Below are positions 36,478 to 48,506 of a DNA stretch of 64,000 bases, in pieces. This stretch comes from Anthonomus grandis grandis (taxonomy: Eukaryota; Arthropoda; Insecta; Coleoptera; Curculionidae). Every line of letters begins with the position of its first letter. The stretch's first letter is position 1. The translations under genes were made by a program, and so were the position numbers. The stretch spans positions 16,359,052 to 16,423,051 of the forward strand of contig NC_065560.1 in NCBI RefSeq assembly GCF_022605725.1, in the 5' to 3' direction. The notes under the pieces are model-generated. The model saw only the letters and a list, made by a program, of their open reading frames with translations. It had not been told where the DNA came from and searched no databases.

Positions 36478-37085
36478 ATATATATAGAGGTTGTTCATTT
36501 GAAAACTTCCCACGACGGATTTATCGAAAACCACTGTTTAAAAAAAAACGCCGAAATACGTCAAAAGGTTTGTCAAGGGGGACAATTTTCTAACCTAAAA
36601 TTACTTCACCTTCTTTCACCCTCTGCCCCCCAAAAATGTCATCCCCTTAAAAATTTTAAATGACAAGGGGTATCGAGTAATAGCTTTTTAAAAGGTCTTT
36701 CAAAGTCTTTTATTTTGACGTTTGATTTTTTTAAATCGGTCGATTCGGTTTCGAGAAAATTAGAAAAATCTTTGTTTATCTTAATTAGTTTAGATAGAAA
36801 ACAAAAACATGAAAATATCAGTTTTTATTTCAATAAGTGTTCAAAATGTTGCCCATTTTTGGTCAAACAATGGTATAGTCGATGTTCAAATTCCTGACGC
36901 ACAATTTCGAAAACATGTTGTGGGATATCATGGCAGCTGTCGATGATGCGTTGACGAAGTTCATGTGCCAAAGTGTCAAACTCTCAGGTTGGGGAGTGAA
37001 CACAATAGATTTCAAATGACCTTATAGAAAAAAGTCTAACGGCGTTATATAAGGAGATCTAGCAGGCCATTCTATAGGCCCCCTT
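36478..37085 (-). pseudogene. Mariner-like transposase C-terminal fragment with 3' end
   Basis: On the minus strand from about 37085: WIGRRGPIEWPARSPYITP, then LDFFL-stop-GHLKSIVF. The expected Asp of SPDL reads Tyr; the catalytic Asp in PLDFF is kept. After one frameshift it continues TLAHELRQRIIDSCHDI, PQHVFEIVRQEFEHR and LYHCLTKNGQHFEHLLK, then a stop near 36822. The tail to about 36490 ends in CCCACGACGG...TTTTCAAATGAACAACC (minus-strand view), typical of the element's terminus. Only the last third of the protein remains; it abuts a piggyBac fragment. Confidence 0.75.
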
Positions 37086-37285
37086 CGCCCTATCCATTTA
37101 TATGTACCCCAATCGTTATTTTATAGCTTGAAAAAAAAATACAAATTTTGCATTTTTCAGAAGCAAGTAACAGAAAAACTCTTTTTACTTAATATTTAAC
37201 ATACATTATTATTATATAACTTACATCCTTTAAGTTAATTGTTTGAAAAACAAGTTGACTTTTTAAAACTAAATTAAAAACTTCT

Positions 37286-37750
37286 CTACTCATTGCACAT
37301 TTTTATATGACATATTAAACACACTATCTTAGTTTTTTCACATCGGAAACTTTTTAGCATGATTGATAGCTCTCTAACTGTTTTTTTTATATCCAGGATA
37401 CCCCTGATTAGATTTTTAAGTCCTTTTTTTAATGTAGGACGCCCCAACCTTAAAATTAAATGAGGTTCAATCAAATCCGAGGAAAGTATGTGAAGAAACT
37501 TGCTTCTTGCAAGTTTTGGATTTGTAAGAGTAAAGTTATGAAGCACCATGGCATTTATTTCTGCCTAATTTAGCATTCCATAAAAAACACGCATTGGATT
37601 CCTTTTGAAGAATTATAATCCAAAATTATTTTGGGTTTTTTTGACTCTTCATAAACCATATCTGATTGATGTATTATAGATAGTAACAGAAGCCTCTTGT
37701 TTTTTCTCAGTGTATATGATACAAAAGTTTTATTGTGATCAAATGCAAAC
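37286..37750 (-). pseudogene. piggyBac transposase C-terminal fragment (copy C)
   Basis: On the minus strand: KTFVSYTLRKNKRLLLL, then KPKIILDYNSSKG, followed directly by NPMRVFYGMLN-stop-AEINAMV and the C-terminal stretch KFLHILSSDLIEPHL...RPTLKKGLKNLI, ending in a degraded Cys motif (CLICHIKMC). The segment that should hold the third catalytic Asp (GG-VDT-D) between SSKG and NPMR is deleted. No N-terminal part is found. It is a third, different piggyBac family copy, truncated at both ends. Confidence 0.75.
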
Positions 37751-38209
37751 TCTAATCATTGTAATTTTTTTTCAAATAAATTAACGGATGAGAACACATT
37801 TACTAACGGTGGTGTTCCTTTCTATTTCATGAAAAAGTTTCGACAATTTTCTTGATAAGATGGCACTGGTTCATTATTCTCGACTGTTACTTTGCCGTCA
37901 TCTGATATTCTTGCATCATTCATTATAATAAATTTGATTCAGTACGTCTCTCGTTTTGAAGACTAATATATCTTGAATACAGATACCTTTCACGATATCC
38001 CATTAATGGTAAGTAACAGTAATCATATGGAGTGTATAATTCTCTGCAATGAGTCACAAATATTTTTCAAATCTCCCTGATTCAGGCAAACTTATCATTT
38101 ATTCTTCGGTCAGTCTGAGACACGAAGTAAAAAACTCAAATCTATTCAGAGCTATTCAAGGCCTTGTAGACCTATTAAGAGAATTTGTGTATCAAGATGT
38201 GAAGTTATA
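37751..38209. other. Unassigned spacer with a 53-codon open frame
   Basis: A short plus-strand frame at 38049-38210 (MSHKYFSNLPDSGK..., ending REFVYQDVKL) overlaps the start of the next piggyBac fragment by one base. I do not recognise it. It may be the tail of another TE or chance. Confidence 0.35.
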
Positions 38210-39027
38210 ATGACAATATGGTACGACAACTGGCCAGTTGTAATGGCATCAAATTATATGGGAGTTGGTGATAAAGATCAGTGCCGGCGATGGGATAAAA
38301 AAGGGAAGGACTATATTTACGTTTCAAGACCACAAGTAATAAATAACTACAACTCTAACATGGGGGGTGTTGACAAGATGGATTTCCTTATTACCTTGTA
38401 TCGGACATTTATTATGTCTAAAAAGTGGACTCTGAGAATGTTTGCTCATGCCATAGATATGGCATGCGTAAACGGCTGGTTGGAATATAAAGAAAAAGCT
38501 CCTAACTTGGGTGTGGCTAGGAATGATGTCCTAGATTTGCTTTACTTAGATTTGCTCTGCTTAGAGCCTATGTTGCTGAGGTTTTAATCTTGGCAGGAAA
38601 AACATCTACGAGGAAGAAGGGGCGACCAGCAGCTGATAGTCCGGGTCCTTCAACGCTCAAACCGTTAAAAGTAAGACCAGAAATTAGACCAGTGGCCGAA
38701 GTTCGTTTGGACAGACTAGACCATTTGCCATCCATTGATGAAAAAGACGGTCAAGAATTTTATGCCAAAAGTGTAACGTTCACCTGTGCCTTACAAAAAA
38801 AAGCAACTGTTTTGCAATATATCATACAAAGTATTTTTTTGTTTTAATTTATCTTTTATACCATTGACTACCAATGTACACAAATGCGTACATAAAAAAA
38901 AACTAAAAACAAACAAAAAAATAAAAAAACTGTTTACGTCAAAAATTTTCAAAAAAAATTAAAGAGTTGATTTACAAAAAATCAAAGTTTTTTTTAAAAA
39001 ATTAAAATTTATGAGCGAAAGGGTTAA
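38210..39027 (+). pseudogene. piggyBac transposase C-terminal half plus 3' terminus (copy E)
   Basis: The open frame 38210-38587 reads WYDNWPVVMASNYMG, KDYIYVSRPQVINNY and MGGVDKMDFLITLYRTF, which holds the third catalytic Asp of the PGBD2/3-like piggyBac group, then SKKWTLRMFAHAIDMA. A second frame from 38590 gives the Lys/Pro-rich linker (KGRPAADSPGPS), and a third gives the zinc-ribbon end (LCQKCNVHLCL). The 3' UTR and end follow: AAAGGGTTAA, with TTAA at 39024-39027 as the terminus. The first two catalytic Asp regions and the left end are missing. Confidence 0.8.
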
Positions 39028-39764
39028 TGTACGTTAAGCTCTAGCGCTGTTACTAAATGTGTTAAAATTTGCCACACTTTTAAAAAACTCTTGAGGTTTT
39101 CTAGATCCCAGTAGGTTTAGGTGCAAAGGTAAATAGTAGTAATATAGAAAAAATTTTAACTAAATATATTCTTTTCCAAAAACTAATTAAGAAAATGGAT
39201 TCAAAAAATTAAATTGTATTGGAAAATGCTACCTTGATGAAGGAAAAAGATTATTTGTTTTCATCAAAAAAAAGCCCTGTTTACAAGCAAAATCACCAGA
39301 TTCAAACAATTTCTCATTCTACTGTTGACAACATGACAAAATAGATTACGCTGCAACCAATAAAGCACTGTCACCAGTGACATATTAGAGCTGTCACAAA
39401 CATCAATTATGATATCAGTAAACCTAACATTATTCCTATAAATGTAAACAGTGATAACAAAACAAACACTAAAATTTTATTTTAATAAAATTAACAAGTT
39501 TACTAACCAAAAGTGAAAATTGGGCCACGCCATGTAAAAGCTGCCATTCATCAGGCACAGCCTGTCAATAAAATAAATGAGTTTCAGAATATCAATGAAG
39601 ATATTATCAAAAATTAAAAATGCTGGTAAGCAGAAAGCAGGAAAAAAACGGTATTTTATCGTAGGAAGGAACGATTCTATATCTAATAATAGAGGTACTG
39701 TACAAAAATCAGTATCGCTGCATGTTTCTGGACCTGCACCTACAACCAAGATTATTAGAAAATG
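39028..39764. other. Spacer between piggyBac copies E and D
   Basis: AT-rich, no gene. At 39033-39053 a TTAAGCTCTAGCGCTGTTA string shares 12 bases (CTAGCGCTGTTA) with the terminal repeat of piggyBac D, so it may be a shredded end of the same family. Confidence 0.45.
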
Positions 39765-42119
39765 TTAACCAGCGATCACTCGCGCAGTTAATTATTACGT
39801 TGTTACTCGCGTGTTAGATTTAATCTAACAAATGAATTTTAGACAATTTTATATAAAAATAAAATACAGTGTGGTATTATTTTGTTTTAACATTTATTCA
39901 AAAAACATAAAACATAAAGTACATTCGTAAAATAAACAGATATTCGCACTTTGGCCATTAAAAGGAAACATTAAACAAACAAACATGTATTAGAAATTAA
40001 ATGAACAGAATCGTTGTCAAAAAGACAATTATTAAAATAGTGCAATCAGTCTATTCGTCTTCTTGCGTAACACAGTCCTGGCATAAAACTGTAGTTTTTA
40101 TCGTATGTTCCTTACAAATAGGTTTGGAGTATACATCACACTGGTAATTTGTAATTCTATTTTTTCTGATTGGACAAAAAGAGCATCTAGGTTTTCGCTG
40201 GGTACCAATTCGTTCTTCGCTGGCTCGTTCTGCTAGAGGTGCTTCAGAACCAAGGACATCGAGTTTTTTGCTGCAAGGGGGTTGAAAAATGTTGAATTCT
40301 AGCGCGCTTTAGTAAATGAGGTTTAGCAAGCTCACTAAGTAATTCTCTTCGAGGAACGTTATCTCCGGTGTTGGAGGTATAAATAATCCTGGAATTTATT
40401 CCTTCAATGTTTAGCATTGAGCAAAAGATAGTGAGTAGCCACCTGTTGCTTATCCTTGTAACGGAGTAGTCCGTTTTCATCCTGTCTACAACGTCCACTG
40501 CTCCCTTTATAAGGTTATAAAATGTAATAATCGAAGGCTTATGTTCGTCACCAGATTCGACATCAATTTCGTCGGTATCGTGGAATGTGGATAACATAAG
40601 AACCTTTTTGCTAGGCCTTGGTATGTAAGATGTAAGCATGCATTGATTGGGGTCTTTACCATATGCAAACATACTACTTTTAGGTTTACGAATTTTTGTA
40701 TTTAGAAATAAGCTAGGGATTTCCCTTTTGTTTTTCCTTAGCGTTCCTACTAAGGTCAGTCTGTGATTTTGATATAGATCATTCGCTAGCGGTACCGAAG
40801 TAAAGTAATTGTCAACGGTTACATTCCTACCACTTCCACTGCAATGCGTAAGAAGACGTTTTACGACACTTGCTGCATCATTAGGTAATTGCAACTGGCC
40901 ATTGGGTTGCTTTCCAGCGTATATCTCCAAATTGTGGGTATAAAATGTTCTTGCATCGGCTGCTGCATATATTTTGATACCATACTTTGCTGGTTTATTG
41001 GAAATATATTGTCTGAAACGGCAACGTCCCCTAAATGCCTCTAGCATTTCGGCTATGGTAATGTATTCCCCAAGGGAATAGTACTGAACACATTTTTCAA
41101 CAAAATGATCAAAAATATAGCGCAGTAGAGCCAGATTGTCTTCTTTTGCTCTTTCCTGCCTGGTTGCCTTATGGTCGAATCGAATACCTTGTACTAGCAA
41201 GTGAAATCGGCTCTTAGACATAACTGCTGAAAAAAACTCGGAAGCTGTTCCATCTGTCAGCCATAGCTCATTTGTATTTAAATGTTGAGATTTTTTTACT
41301 CCAGCTAAGTACAGAACTCCCAAAAAAGCGTGCATTTCTTCAAATTTAGTCGGTAAACAATCTCTTTCACATTGATATTTAGGTCTGATCAGGTCAAGCT
41401 GTAGATTTGTACATTTCACGATATACCCAATAATTTCATCTGGAAAAAATATTTTCGAGCAATCCATATATGTTTTAGCATTCTTGGCAGCATTTTTTAC
41501 CTCCGGTAATTTTGTTACAATGTTTTTAGAACGCGTTTTACTTCAAATAATGTCTTTATGCTTTAACCGCTTTGTTACACCATCTTTCCCAATGTAATAT
41601 GGTTCATTGGGAGTCACCGTTTTAGTCCTTTAAGGTTCAAGGTCGTCGACATCAGATTGCTCGGTGTCCGTGTCATGGTCGCTGTGTTCAGATGGTGCAT
41701 CTTCATCTGAGATATCACACTCTACTGCAGGTAAAAAATCTGTTTCTTCAGAAGCTTCCCAAAGTGCTAATAACCTTTGCTGTTCCTTTTCATATGACAT
41801 TTTGTAAAAGTGCAACATTAAATACTTCCAACAGGATCACTCGCATAGTTAGATATTTTCTAACAACTTTGTAAAATAACGTGAACGTAATAACTCGCGC
41901 GTTAGATTCCATCTTACAGCTTCGTCATGCTCGCCTAAAAGCTACTAAAACAAATTTCGTGGATGGCGGTAGACAAAACGCAATATGGGGGGGAGTACGG
42001 CGATAGATGAACTAGGAATTCACCGGACCGACGTTGCCGCACTACTATTCTTGGTCTTTTACTGATGGAAAATGTTAAAATGTTCTAAAAATCTAACAGC
42101 GCTAGTGATCGCGGGTTAA
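39765..42119 (-). mobile_element. piggyBac-type DNA transposon (copy D), 2.36 kb, best preserved
   Basis: TTAA at 39765-39768 and 42116-42119. The 26-bp termini (39765-39790 and inverted 42094-42119) match at 23 positions; the shared core is GCGATCACT.GCGC.GTTA. It encloses a nearly full-length minus-strand transposase with only two stops, one homopolymer frameshift and one catalytic substitution. It is the youngest-looking of the five piggyBac copies here. Confidence 0.92.
40051..41818 (-). pseudogene. piggyBac transposase, nearly intact, catalytic Asp to Ala
   Basis: It reads from 41818 (MLHFYKMSYEKEQQ; the ATG at 41800 is an alternative start) through an acidic region to a TAA at 41630-41632. 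The same frame continues with a TGA at 41543-41545 and then 407 open codons from 41467 to 40244. The core holds GEYITIAEMLEAFRGR, where the first catalytic Asp is Ala (GCC for GAC, 41051-41053). The second (VTVDNYFTS) and third (GAVDVVDRM) are intact. An extra A in a run near 40264-40269 shifts the frame, and the last 70 residues, with the zinc-binding domain (CSFC...CQDC), lie in another frame ending at 40051. About 590 codons in all, normal for piggyBac. Inactive. Confidence 0.93.
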
Positions 42120-43889
42120 GACTTAAATTTCAAGATGCATTATGTAAAATACATGCATAAAACATTTAGAAATATATTCTTTAACGAAAGTACTATACAA
42201 CAAAATGATATGAAAAATGACTGGCGGCGTGAGATCTGGCCACTTGGTGCAACAGTGTCCCGCTTTTTTTAGAAACGGAGGACCATATCAACTTGTGAGG
42301 CGGGTCCTCAGCGAAAAATTAGTTTTTAATAGAAAAGAAGTTACCTTGATATATTACCAGAATGTACAAGGTCTGTAAACACAACTCCTACGAAAACCTC
42401 TACGTCTGTATCGTAACAGACGACTATAACAATATTGTGTTCATTGAAACATGGAACATTGAACTTCTGGAATCCAGAATTTAGACCCATTTAAGATATA
42501 ATCTACGAACTCCTTTTAACTAATTTAAAAAGGCAGAAGTAAGGTAGGCTAAGGTATTTAAAATCTTCTAACACAATAAACCATATTAATTAATATACAT
42601 GAATCTTTTCATTGCCAAGGGACGTCATTCTGATCGACCACAGTCAAAATCAAATCATATATAAATAATTGGTAATCATGGAAAGAAAGCTATGTTTCTG
42701 TCGAGCTTTAATTATTCTGGAATAAAAGGATGTAATAATTATTTTTTTAAATAATTTTATATTAAACAATCCTATCTGATAGGTTAATGGATTCTGAATT
42801 CTGCCCAGCCTCAGCAGCTAGAAAATGCCGGGTTTTCAAATTATTGTTAAAATTAATGAACTATCGATACATAAAAATTGAATGTAGATAAACTATACTC
42901 TTGAAGATTGGTACTTTTACCTCTCCTCTTTCTAAATCTAGGACTTACGACTTTTTAAGAGGGAGCTTTTTCTTAAAAGATTAAATATTATATAACTATA
43001 ACTATAACTTAATTATAAACGAAGTTGTAAGTCAATGCACATAAGCTTTATATACTTTAAAATTAAAAGTTAAATAAATATCTATATTTTAATATTGTTA
43101 AAATCTAACTATAACAAAATATTTCATTGCTTTCTTCTTCACTTCTTTTTTTTTTCACTACAAATGGTTGCAAATTTAAAAATAATATTGAATGCCAAAT
43201 ATTGATCCACCTGTATATAATAATCAGGTAGAAAAATCATTAGTCGCAAAAAACAACATCAATCACAATTCAATAAATATAAAAAGTGATTGATGTCATC
43301 AAATCAGTATCTACTAACCATATCTGATTACATGTTAGAAAAACTTTTCATCGAAGGATAGAACTAATAAAAATCACATTTATGAAAAGGGCAGAAATTC
43401 GACATTTTATTAAAACTAAAATTAACATAGTCTTTAGAAGTCTAAACGGCACTTGTACGAGTAATCGTTTTGCCTTTTAGCCTAATTTATTCTCTAGCAA
43501 TTGAGGGGCAAATTAGCACTCAATAATGTTTAAGAACCAAAGAGCTCTTTCTGTTTATTACCCAAAGTATAACACCTATTGCACACATATTTTATTTGTT
43601 CACATTAAAATGCAAACAGATATCGCTGATTGCTGTGTTGGTCGTGTTGAAGTAAGATTTTGAAAATCCTTGTATTTTTTGACAATATTGTGTGATTAGT
43701 CTTTCATATTATTTTATCTTTTTTATTTTTTATTTTTTGGTCTATCAGTTTATATTTTGTAGAGAAAAGAGTGTAAACGACCACTTAGCAGATATGGTTT
43801 CAGACATGCAACAAATATTTAGAATATAATTATTTGGAAACAGTCTTTCTTAATACTTAAAGTGGTTATGAAAATATTATTCTTTATAT
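42120..43889. other. Unassigned AT-rich DNA
   Basis: No clear gene. On the minus strand near 42215-42290 the string KWPDLTPPVIF recalls the SPDLTPPDFF block of mariner transposases, but it is too short to call. Nothing else recognised. Confidence 0.45.
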
Positions 43890-44720
43890 CCCGTTAGAAA
43901 AACTTATTGATTTAGGAGTCCTTGAGGATTTGCTCAACATTTTATTAGATTATTTACAAACAGAAATATTACCATAAAAAATAACATATAGAATTAAATA
44001 TAACATCTTATGTCCTACCTCAGAGTTCGGTCTTAGTCCCCTTACTTCTTAGTCTTTATACATGCTTGCAAACTTGTACAAACGGTCTTAACCATGTTAC
44101 ATATATTTGTAATAAATATTTTCTAAGCAATGATTTTAGTATTTCTAACAATATATCAGCTTTAAAAATGTTCGCACAACACAATCAACAAATAGATAAT
44201 TAAATAATTTTGAATAATACTACCCTTAGTATGTGTAAAAGAACTTAAACACATGGGTGTATCTTTATAGCAAAAATTGACACAGAACACCGGTATAAAT
44301 TATAACATACAAAAATCAGAAAAGAGGTCTAATATTTTAAAATTAGTCATTAACCAAAAATGGAGCTCAAATCTTATGACATTTTTAATGTCATATCGAG
44401 TATTTACTAGACCGTTGCTGAAAAATATCTCACTGTTTTATGTTTCTACTACTAGAAGTTGATTGTATAGCTTTAAGTTCCACGTCGACTGAAGCATTAC
44501 TTGCAGAGGCTAATAAGTTACCCTTACAAATATGACAGAAATCTTTGGTAGAGAAATATTTGAGTAAAAATGTGCAATACCGTAAAAACCTACTAATAGA
44601 TAAAATTTATGAATTTGGTATGTCTAGTTTAACTAATAAATACTGATTGAATATAAACCTTCCGCCAATGGTCGAAGCTTATCCTGAAACAGAAACCTCT
44701 ATCAATTAATTCATGAAACA
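43890..44720 (+). pseudogene. LINE reverse-transcriptase fragment (Jockey/I-like), plus strand
   Basis: Pieces in varying frames follow the RT order. Near 44010 SYVLPQSSVLVPLLLSLY corresponds to the G-PQGSVLSP-LF-LY block. There is no readable YADD box. Near 44240 KELKHMGVSL corresponds to KYLG. Then NILKLVINQKWSS, RVFTRPLLKN (thumb) and ALSSTSTEALLAEANKLPL correspond to LGAFRTSPT-SL-EANE-PL. That last block is typical of Jockey/I-type LINE C-termini. Stops throughout; no endonuclease or ORF1. Confidence 0.6.
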
Positions 44721-45039
44721 AATTTACTGTCGATGTGCAAATTAGATTTGGGTTTTTTCTGACCCCACAATAATATTTACTAGGTTTACTAACTGTCGTA
44801 AGGCCAAATAAACTATTCTTAAGGATTTTAGAGCATTGAATTTTCTGAGCATTTTTTTTCCTAAAATATGATAAGATAGGTACTCTATAAAGAAGCCAAC
44901 ATTCAAAGTTAAATGAATGTAGAAAACGTATATTAGAGAAAAAGGCAACAACATCATTATTGATTTCACCGACACAAGTAATCTTTACCAGTGACGTCGT
45001 CAAAAAATATTTACATGATAAATATTTATTAGAATATGC
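44721..45039. other. Unassigned spacer
   Basis: AT-rich. The open frames here on the minus strand (up to 124 codons, 44629-45003) show no family features and overlap the RT fragment. Confidence 0.4.
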
Positions 45040-45330
45040 TTTAAATTATAAACAATATTACCGTTTATGGACTTTTTATGCGTTTTTTTAAAGCACTTCA
45101 TTAGAGTAAAGGTACTTATCTAATAAAAATCATTTTTATGGAAATTAAATATTTTATAATTCTTAAGTTTATAAGTTTAAGTTTTTATTTTATAAGTTTA
45201 TATTATTCTACCTGTATGACGACGGTTGTCCCTTGATATGATGTTATGACAGTACTGGTATTTACTTGTAAAAAGATTGGCTTAAATCGCCTTTTTTCCA
45301 TGATTCGGCACAAACGGCATAAGTTTTTAC
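45040..45330. repeat. Dispersed repeat also found around the 4-kb TIR element
   Basis: 45050-45130 resembles 30255-30330, and 45225-45330 resembles 34820-34925, in the same order and orientation. At the other locus the two blocks are separated by the TIR element and about 0.5 kb. It directly precedes the LINE ORF1 at 45420 and could be its 5' region. Confidence 0.55.
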
Positions 45331-45419
45331 TCTTGCAACAGTTTACAAAAACACTGAAATAACTCAACCTTTTTTCCTTTGTCAACCAAAAACTAAAAAA
45401 AAAACACAGAACCTTACAA

Positions 45420-46425
45420 ATGCTGGAAGGAAAAATTAATGAGCAAAAGATTTATGATTTGTTGACAGAATTGAAAGAGAAGGATAGACATATAGAGAGA
45501 ATAAGAAGAAACAGCATGGTTTTTGAAGATGAAGTGTTGGAGGCCGAAAAGAAGCTTCCCTCATCCCTGGAAAATCTGCATAAACGGAATGAAGAACTTA
45601 AAGTTGAAATGGAAAACTTAAAAATTAAAGAAGGTGAATTATTGGCATTACTGAAAGTGAGTAAAAGGGCAGGTCTTAGGTTCAATTCACAAATTAGCGG
45701 GCTAAATATCCTAAATAAAAATTTAATTGTAACAATAAAAACTTTAGAAAATAAGTCTGCAACCTATAAGACTGAAATAAACTTGCTACAAAAAGACGTA
45801 AACAACTTAACTAACTTAAAAAAGAAGATGTTAGACTTCGTAAAGGTGTTGGAAGTTGAAAAAGATACCTGTTATTCCGACATTTGTGCATTGAAGGAAC
45901 AGTTACAGATATCTAAATCTGTTGTTATTAATTCTCCAACACAGCTACCAACTAGGCCAAGTACATGTGACGATAGTCGACCTCGGCTTCTCTTTGTTGG
46001 TGGAAATTGTAGCAGAGTGTTCCTAAAACATTTACGTTTAAAGTTTGAAGCTTACTACAAGGTCCAGTGTTTCCTAAAGTCGGGCAGTTCAAGCAGTGAT
46101 TAGGACAGCATCAAATTTAGTTAAGGACTTTACGAAAGGAGATTTTTTAATAGTAATGTTAAATGGAATTTGTTCTTCATCTGATGTTTAAAAAAATTTA
46201 ATTCAAAATCATGTTGATACAAACACTTTAGTGATGACAAGCCCTTATACTTATTTAAACCAGAATGTTATCTATAAGGACCTTTATCGTACTTTTCATG
46301 CAACTAATATTAATCTGTATGGGATTTTAGAGTCTAATCACGCCAGTAAATTTGGTTCAGACTTGGCATCATTATTACATGCACATATTTTAAAATTAAT
46401 ATTTCATCGAGTAAATTGTCTTTGA
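45420..46425 (+). pseudogene. CR1-group LINE ORF1 pseudogene (coiled coil, possible esterase-like domain)
   Basis: The frame 45420-46103 starts MLEGKINEQKIYDLL and is Lys/Glu/Leu-rich for about 160 residues, with heptad-like spacing that looks like a long coiled coil. A linker (PTQLPTRPSTC) follows, then RPRLLFVGGNCSRVF. After one frameshift at about 46085 it continues TASNLVKDFTKGDFLIVML, NHVDTNTLVMTSPYTY, LNQNVIYKDLYRTF, ending HILKLIFHRVNCL. CR1/Zenon-type ORF1s often end in an SGNH-esterase domain, and this region has that shape, with GGNCS where GDS is expected. That part is inference. ORF2 follows 64 bp downstream. Confidence 0.6.
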
Positions 46426-46489
46426 ATCATCAAATTAATGAGTCTGAACTGATTACTGATCGTGAATTGAATTCTCCTTTTTTATAGAC

Positions 46490-48034
46490 ATGTCCACGAA
46501 GGTTGAATCTCATTCATGTTCATATTCTACTAGTAAGATTGAAATTAGCTATTCGAAAAGCTTAAGTATCTTTATTCTTAATATACAATCCCTAAGAAAC
46601 AAGATGGATGAGCTTCATCTTTTGCTGGACACATGTAATTTTTCTGATATTGTACTTCTGACTGAGCACTGGTTGAGGCCTAGTGACTGTTTTTTAATAT
46701 CTGATTATGTTCCTATATCAAATTTTTGTCGTCAACAATCTATACATGGAGGAACCATGATCTTGGCTAGGCAAACAACTAAAACGATTTTTTTGTAATA
46801 TTGATAAGTATGATAATCTTCTGTTAGAGAATGTTATTGAATTCTCTCTTTCTTTTTGTCAGCGTTTTAATTTATATATTCTTTGTGTTTATAGTCCACC
46901 TACAGGAGATATTGCTATGTTTTCGGACAAACTTGATTCTCTTTTATCCTAGTTATCCCTACACTCTAAGGTTATATTGGCTGGTGACTTTAATATCAAC
47001 TACACTGATGAAACCGTGAAGCTTCCGACCATGAAGCTATTCTTGCTAAAATGCCATATAATACTGTATTATCTTCATCTCATTATATGGGAAGAATATT
47101 CAGCAGGAGAAATTTCAATGCTTTTTCTGCTGCTACAGCTTCGGTAAATTGAAATGCACTTGAAACGGCTTTTGACCTACTTACTTTATTTTTTCAAGTT
47201 CTTTGTGATAAGATCAATCAGTGCTTTCCTAAAATGAGGCTTAAAACTAAGAAACGAAATCCATGGGTTACAAGAGGCCTTAGAATTTTAGCTAAAAACC
47301 TCCGTTTTTTGACTAAATTGTGCAAATATACCACAAATGAAAATATCCTTGTATATCATCAGAAATACCGTAGTCTGTACAGAAAGACAATTAACGCAGC
47401 AAAATCTAATTATTATAGGGATCACTTAAATATGTCATCAAACAGGCAAAGAGAGTGTTGGTCGATTATTAATGATTTTAGACATTGCCATAGAAAAGTA
47501 TCTGAACCGGAGTTAAGACCTGACATTTTAAACGACTATTATTGTGATATACTTAATATCTTGCTCAAGGGCATTCGTAGTAACATTGATCCCTTACACT
47601 ATCTTCAACAAGTGTCGGTTGAGGATTCATTTTTCTTTCATCCTGTCGATCTTACCGAAGTAAAAAATGAAATCAAACGCCTAAAAAACCATAAATCATC
47701 TGGAGCTGATGGGATATCTTCGAGGTTGATACTCTTTTTGCCTGATTCAACCTTAAATACTTTAGTTTCTGCCATAAACAATTCTTTACATATTGGCATT
47801 TTTCCTTCATGTTTAAAAGAGGCAGTGGTTATCCCTCTTCATAAAGGTGGAGATTTGGATCAGCCTTGTAATTTCCGTCCCATTTCTATTTTGTCTACCC
47901 TCTCTAAGATAGTTGAAAAACTTGCAAAAAGCAGAATTTTGTCCTTTTTACATCATAATGGCATTTTGTCTGCAAATCAGTTTGGATTTCAAGCCGGTAA
48001 AGGGACTCAGGATGCTCTTTTTACCTTTAATTGA
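46490..48034 (+). pseudogene. CR1-group LINE ORF2 pseudogene (endonuclease, partial RT)
   Basis: MSTKVESHS... leads to the APE-type endonuclease: ILNIQSLRNKMDEL, LLTEHWL (metal-binding Glu), and after frameshifts YSPPTGDIAMF and ILAGDFNINY (catalytic Asp). The frame 47234-48034 carries the RT N-terminal part: KNHKSSGADGIS, AVVIPLHKGGDLDQP, FRPISILSTLSKIVEKL and QFGFQAGKGTQDALF. It stops there; palm motif C (YADD) and everything after it are missing, because an unrelated 200-bp inverted repeat starts at 48048. The clade call rests on motif style and the ORF1 type. Confidence 0.75.
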
Positions 48035-48047
48035 TTTAAAATTTTTA

Positions 48048-48245
48048 AAAGCCAAATTTTATCACGACGAGGGTGTTATTACGCACCAAATTACTCACTA
48101 TGGGACGTGATTAATCATTAGAATAACCCTGTATTCGATTAGTTTTGTCAACAAATAGGTGACAACCTGCGGTAAGGTTAGGTGTGGTGTTGCCAGTTCT
48201 GTCGTCAACTGCGTTTTGTCACTGCAGCTTAAGCCTTGTCCCCAG
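48048..48245 (+). repeat. Left copy of a 200-bp inverted repeat
   Basis: It matches 54012-54211 inverted, over about 200 bp with few differences. The central part (TATGGGACGTGATTAATCAT, then CCTGTATTCGATTAGTTTTG) is identical in both. It breaks the CR1-type LINE ORF2. No coding capacity seen. Confidence 0.92.
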
Positions 48246-48350
48246 CCTGGCTGACCTTCTCAGACCCTTCACACTTTCTAACATGAAAAAGTATATAGAG
48301 TGTTCGTTAATTCGTAAATAGCGCCCATGTCGGGGGGCTTACGCCGCCCA

Positions 48351-48503
48351 TGTGCTCGGCGTCCCAACTCAAGACAATTTATTCCAACCCAACCTTATCC
48401 AACCCAACCCATCGTAAATGTTAGTCATGTGCTTGACGTTTGAACTCAAGACAATTTATTCTATCCCAACCCAAGCTAATCCAACCCAACCCCTCGTAAA
48501 TGT
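48351..48503. repeat. Tandem duplication, two units of 77 bp containing CCCAA tracts
   Basis: Units at 48351-48427 and 48428-48503 both run TGTGCT.G.CGT, then AACTCAAGACAATTTATT, then two CCAACCCAA-rich tracts, then TCGTAAATGTT. Confidence 0.8.
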
Positions 48504-48506
48504 TGA

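Noticed and set aside
42215..42290. Possible mariner fragment (KWPDLTPPVIF, minus)
   Set aside because: Only about 12 residues match; not enough to call.
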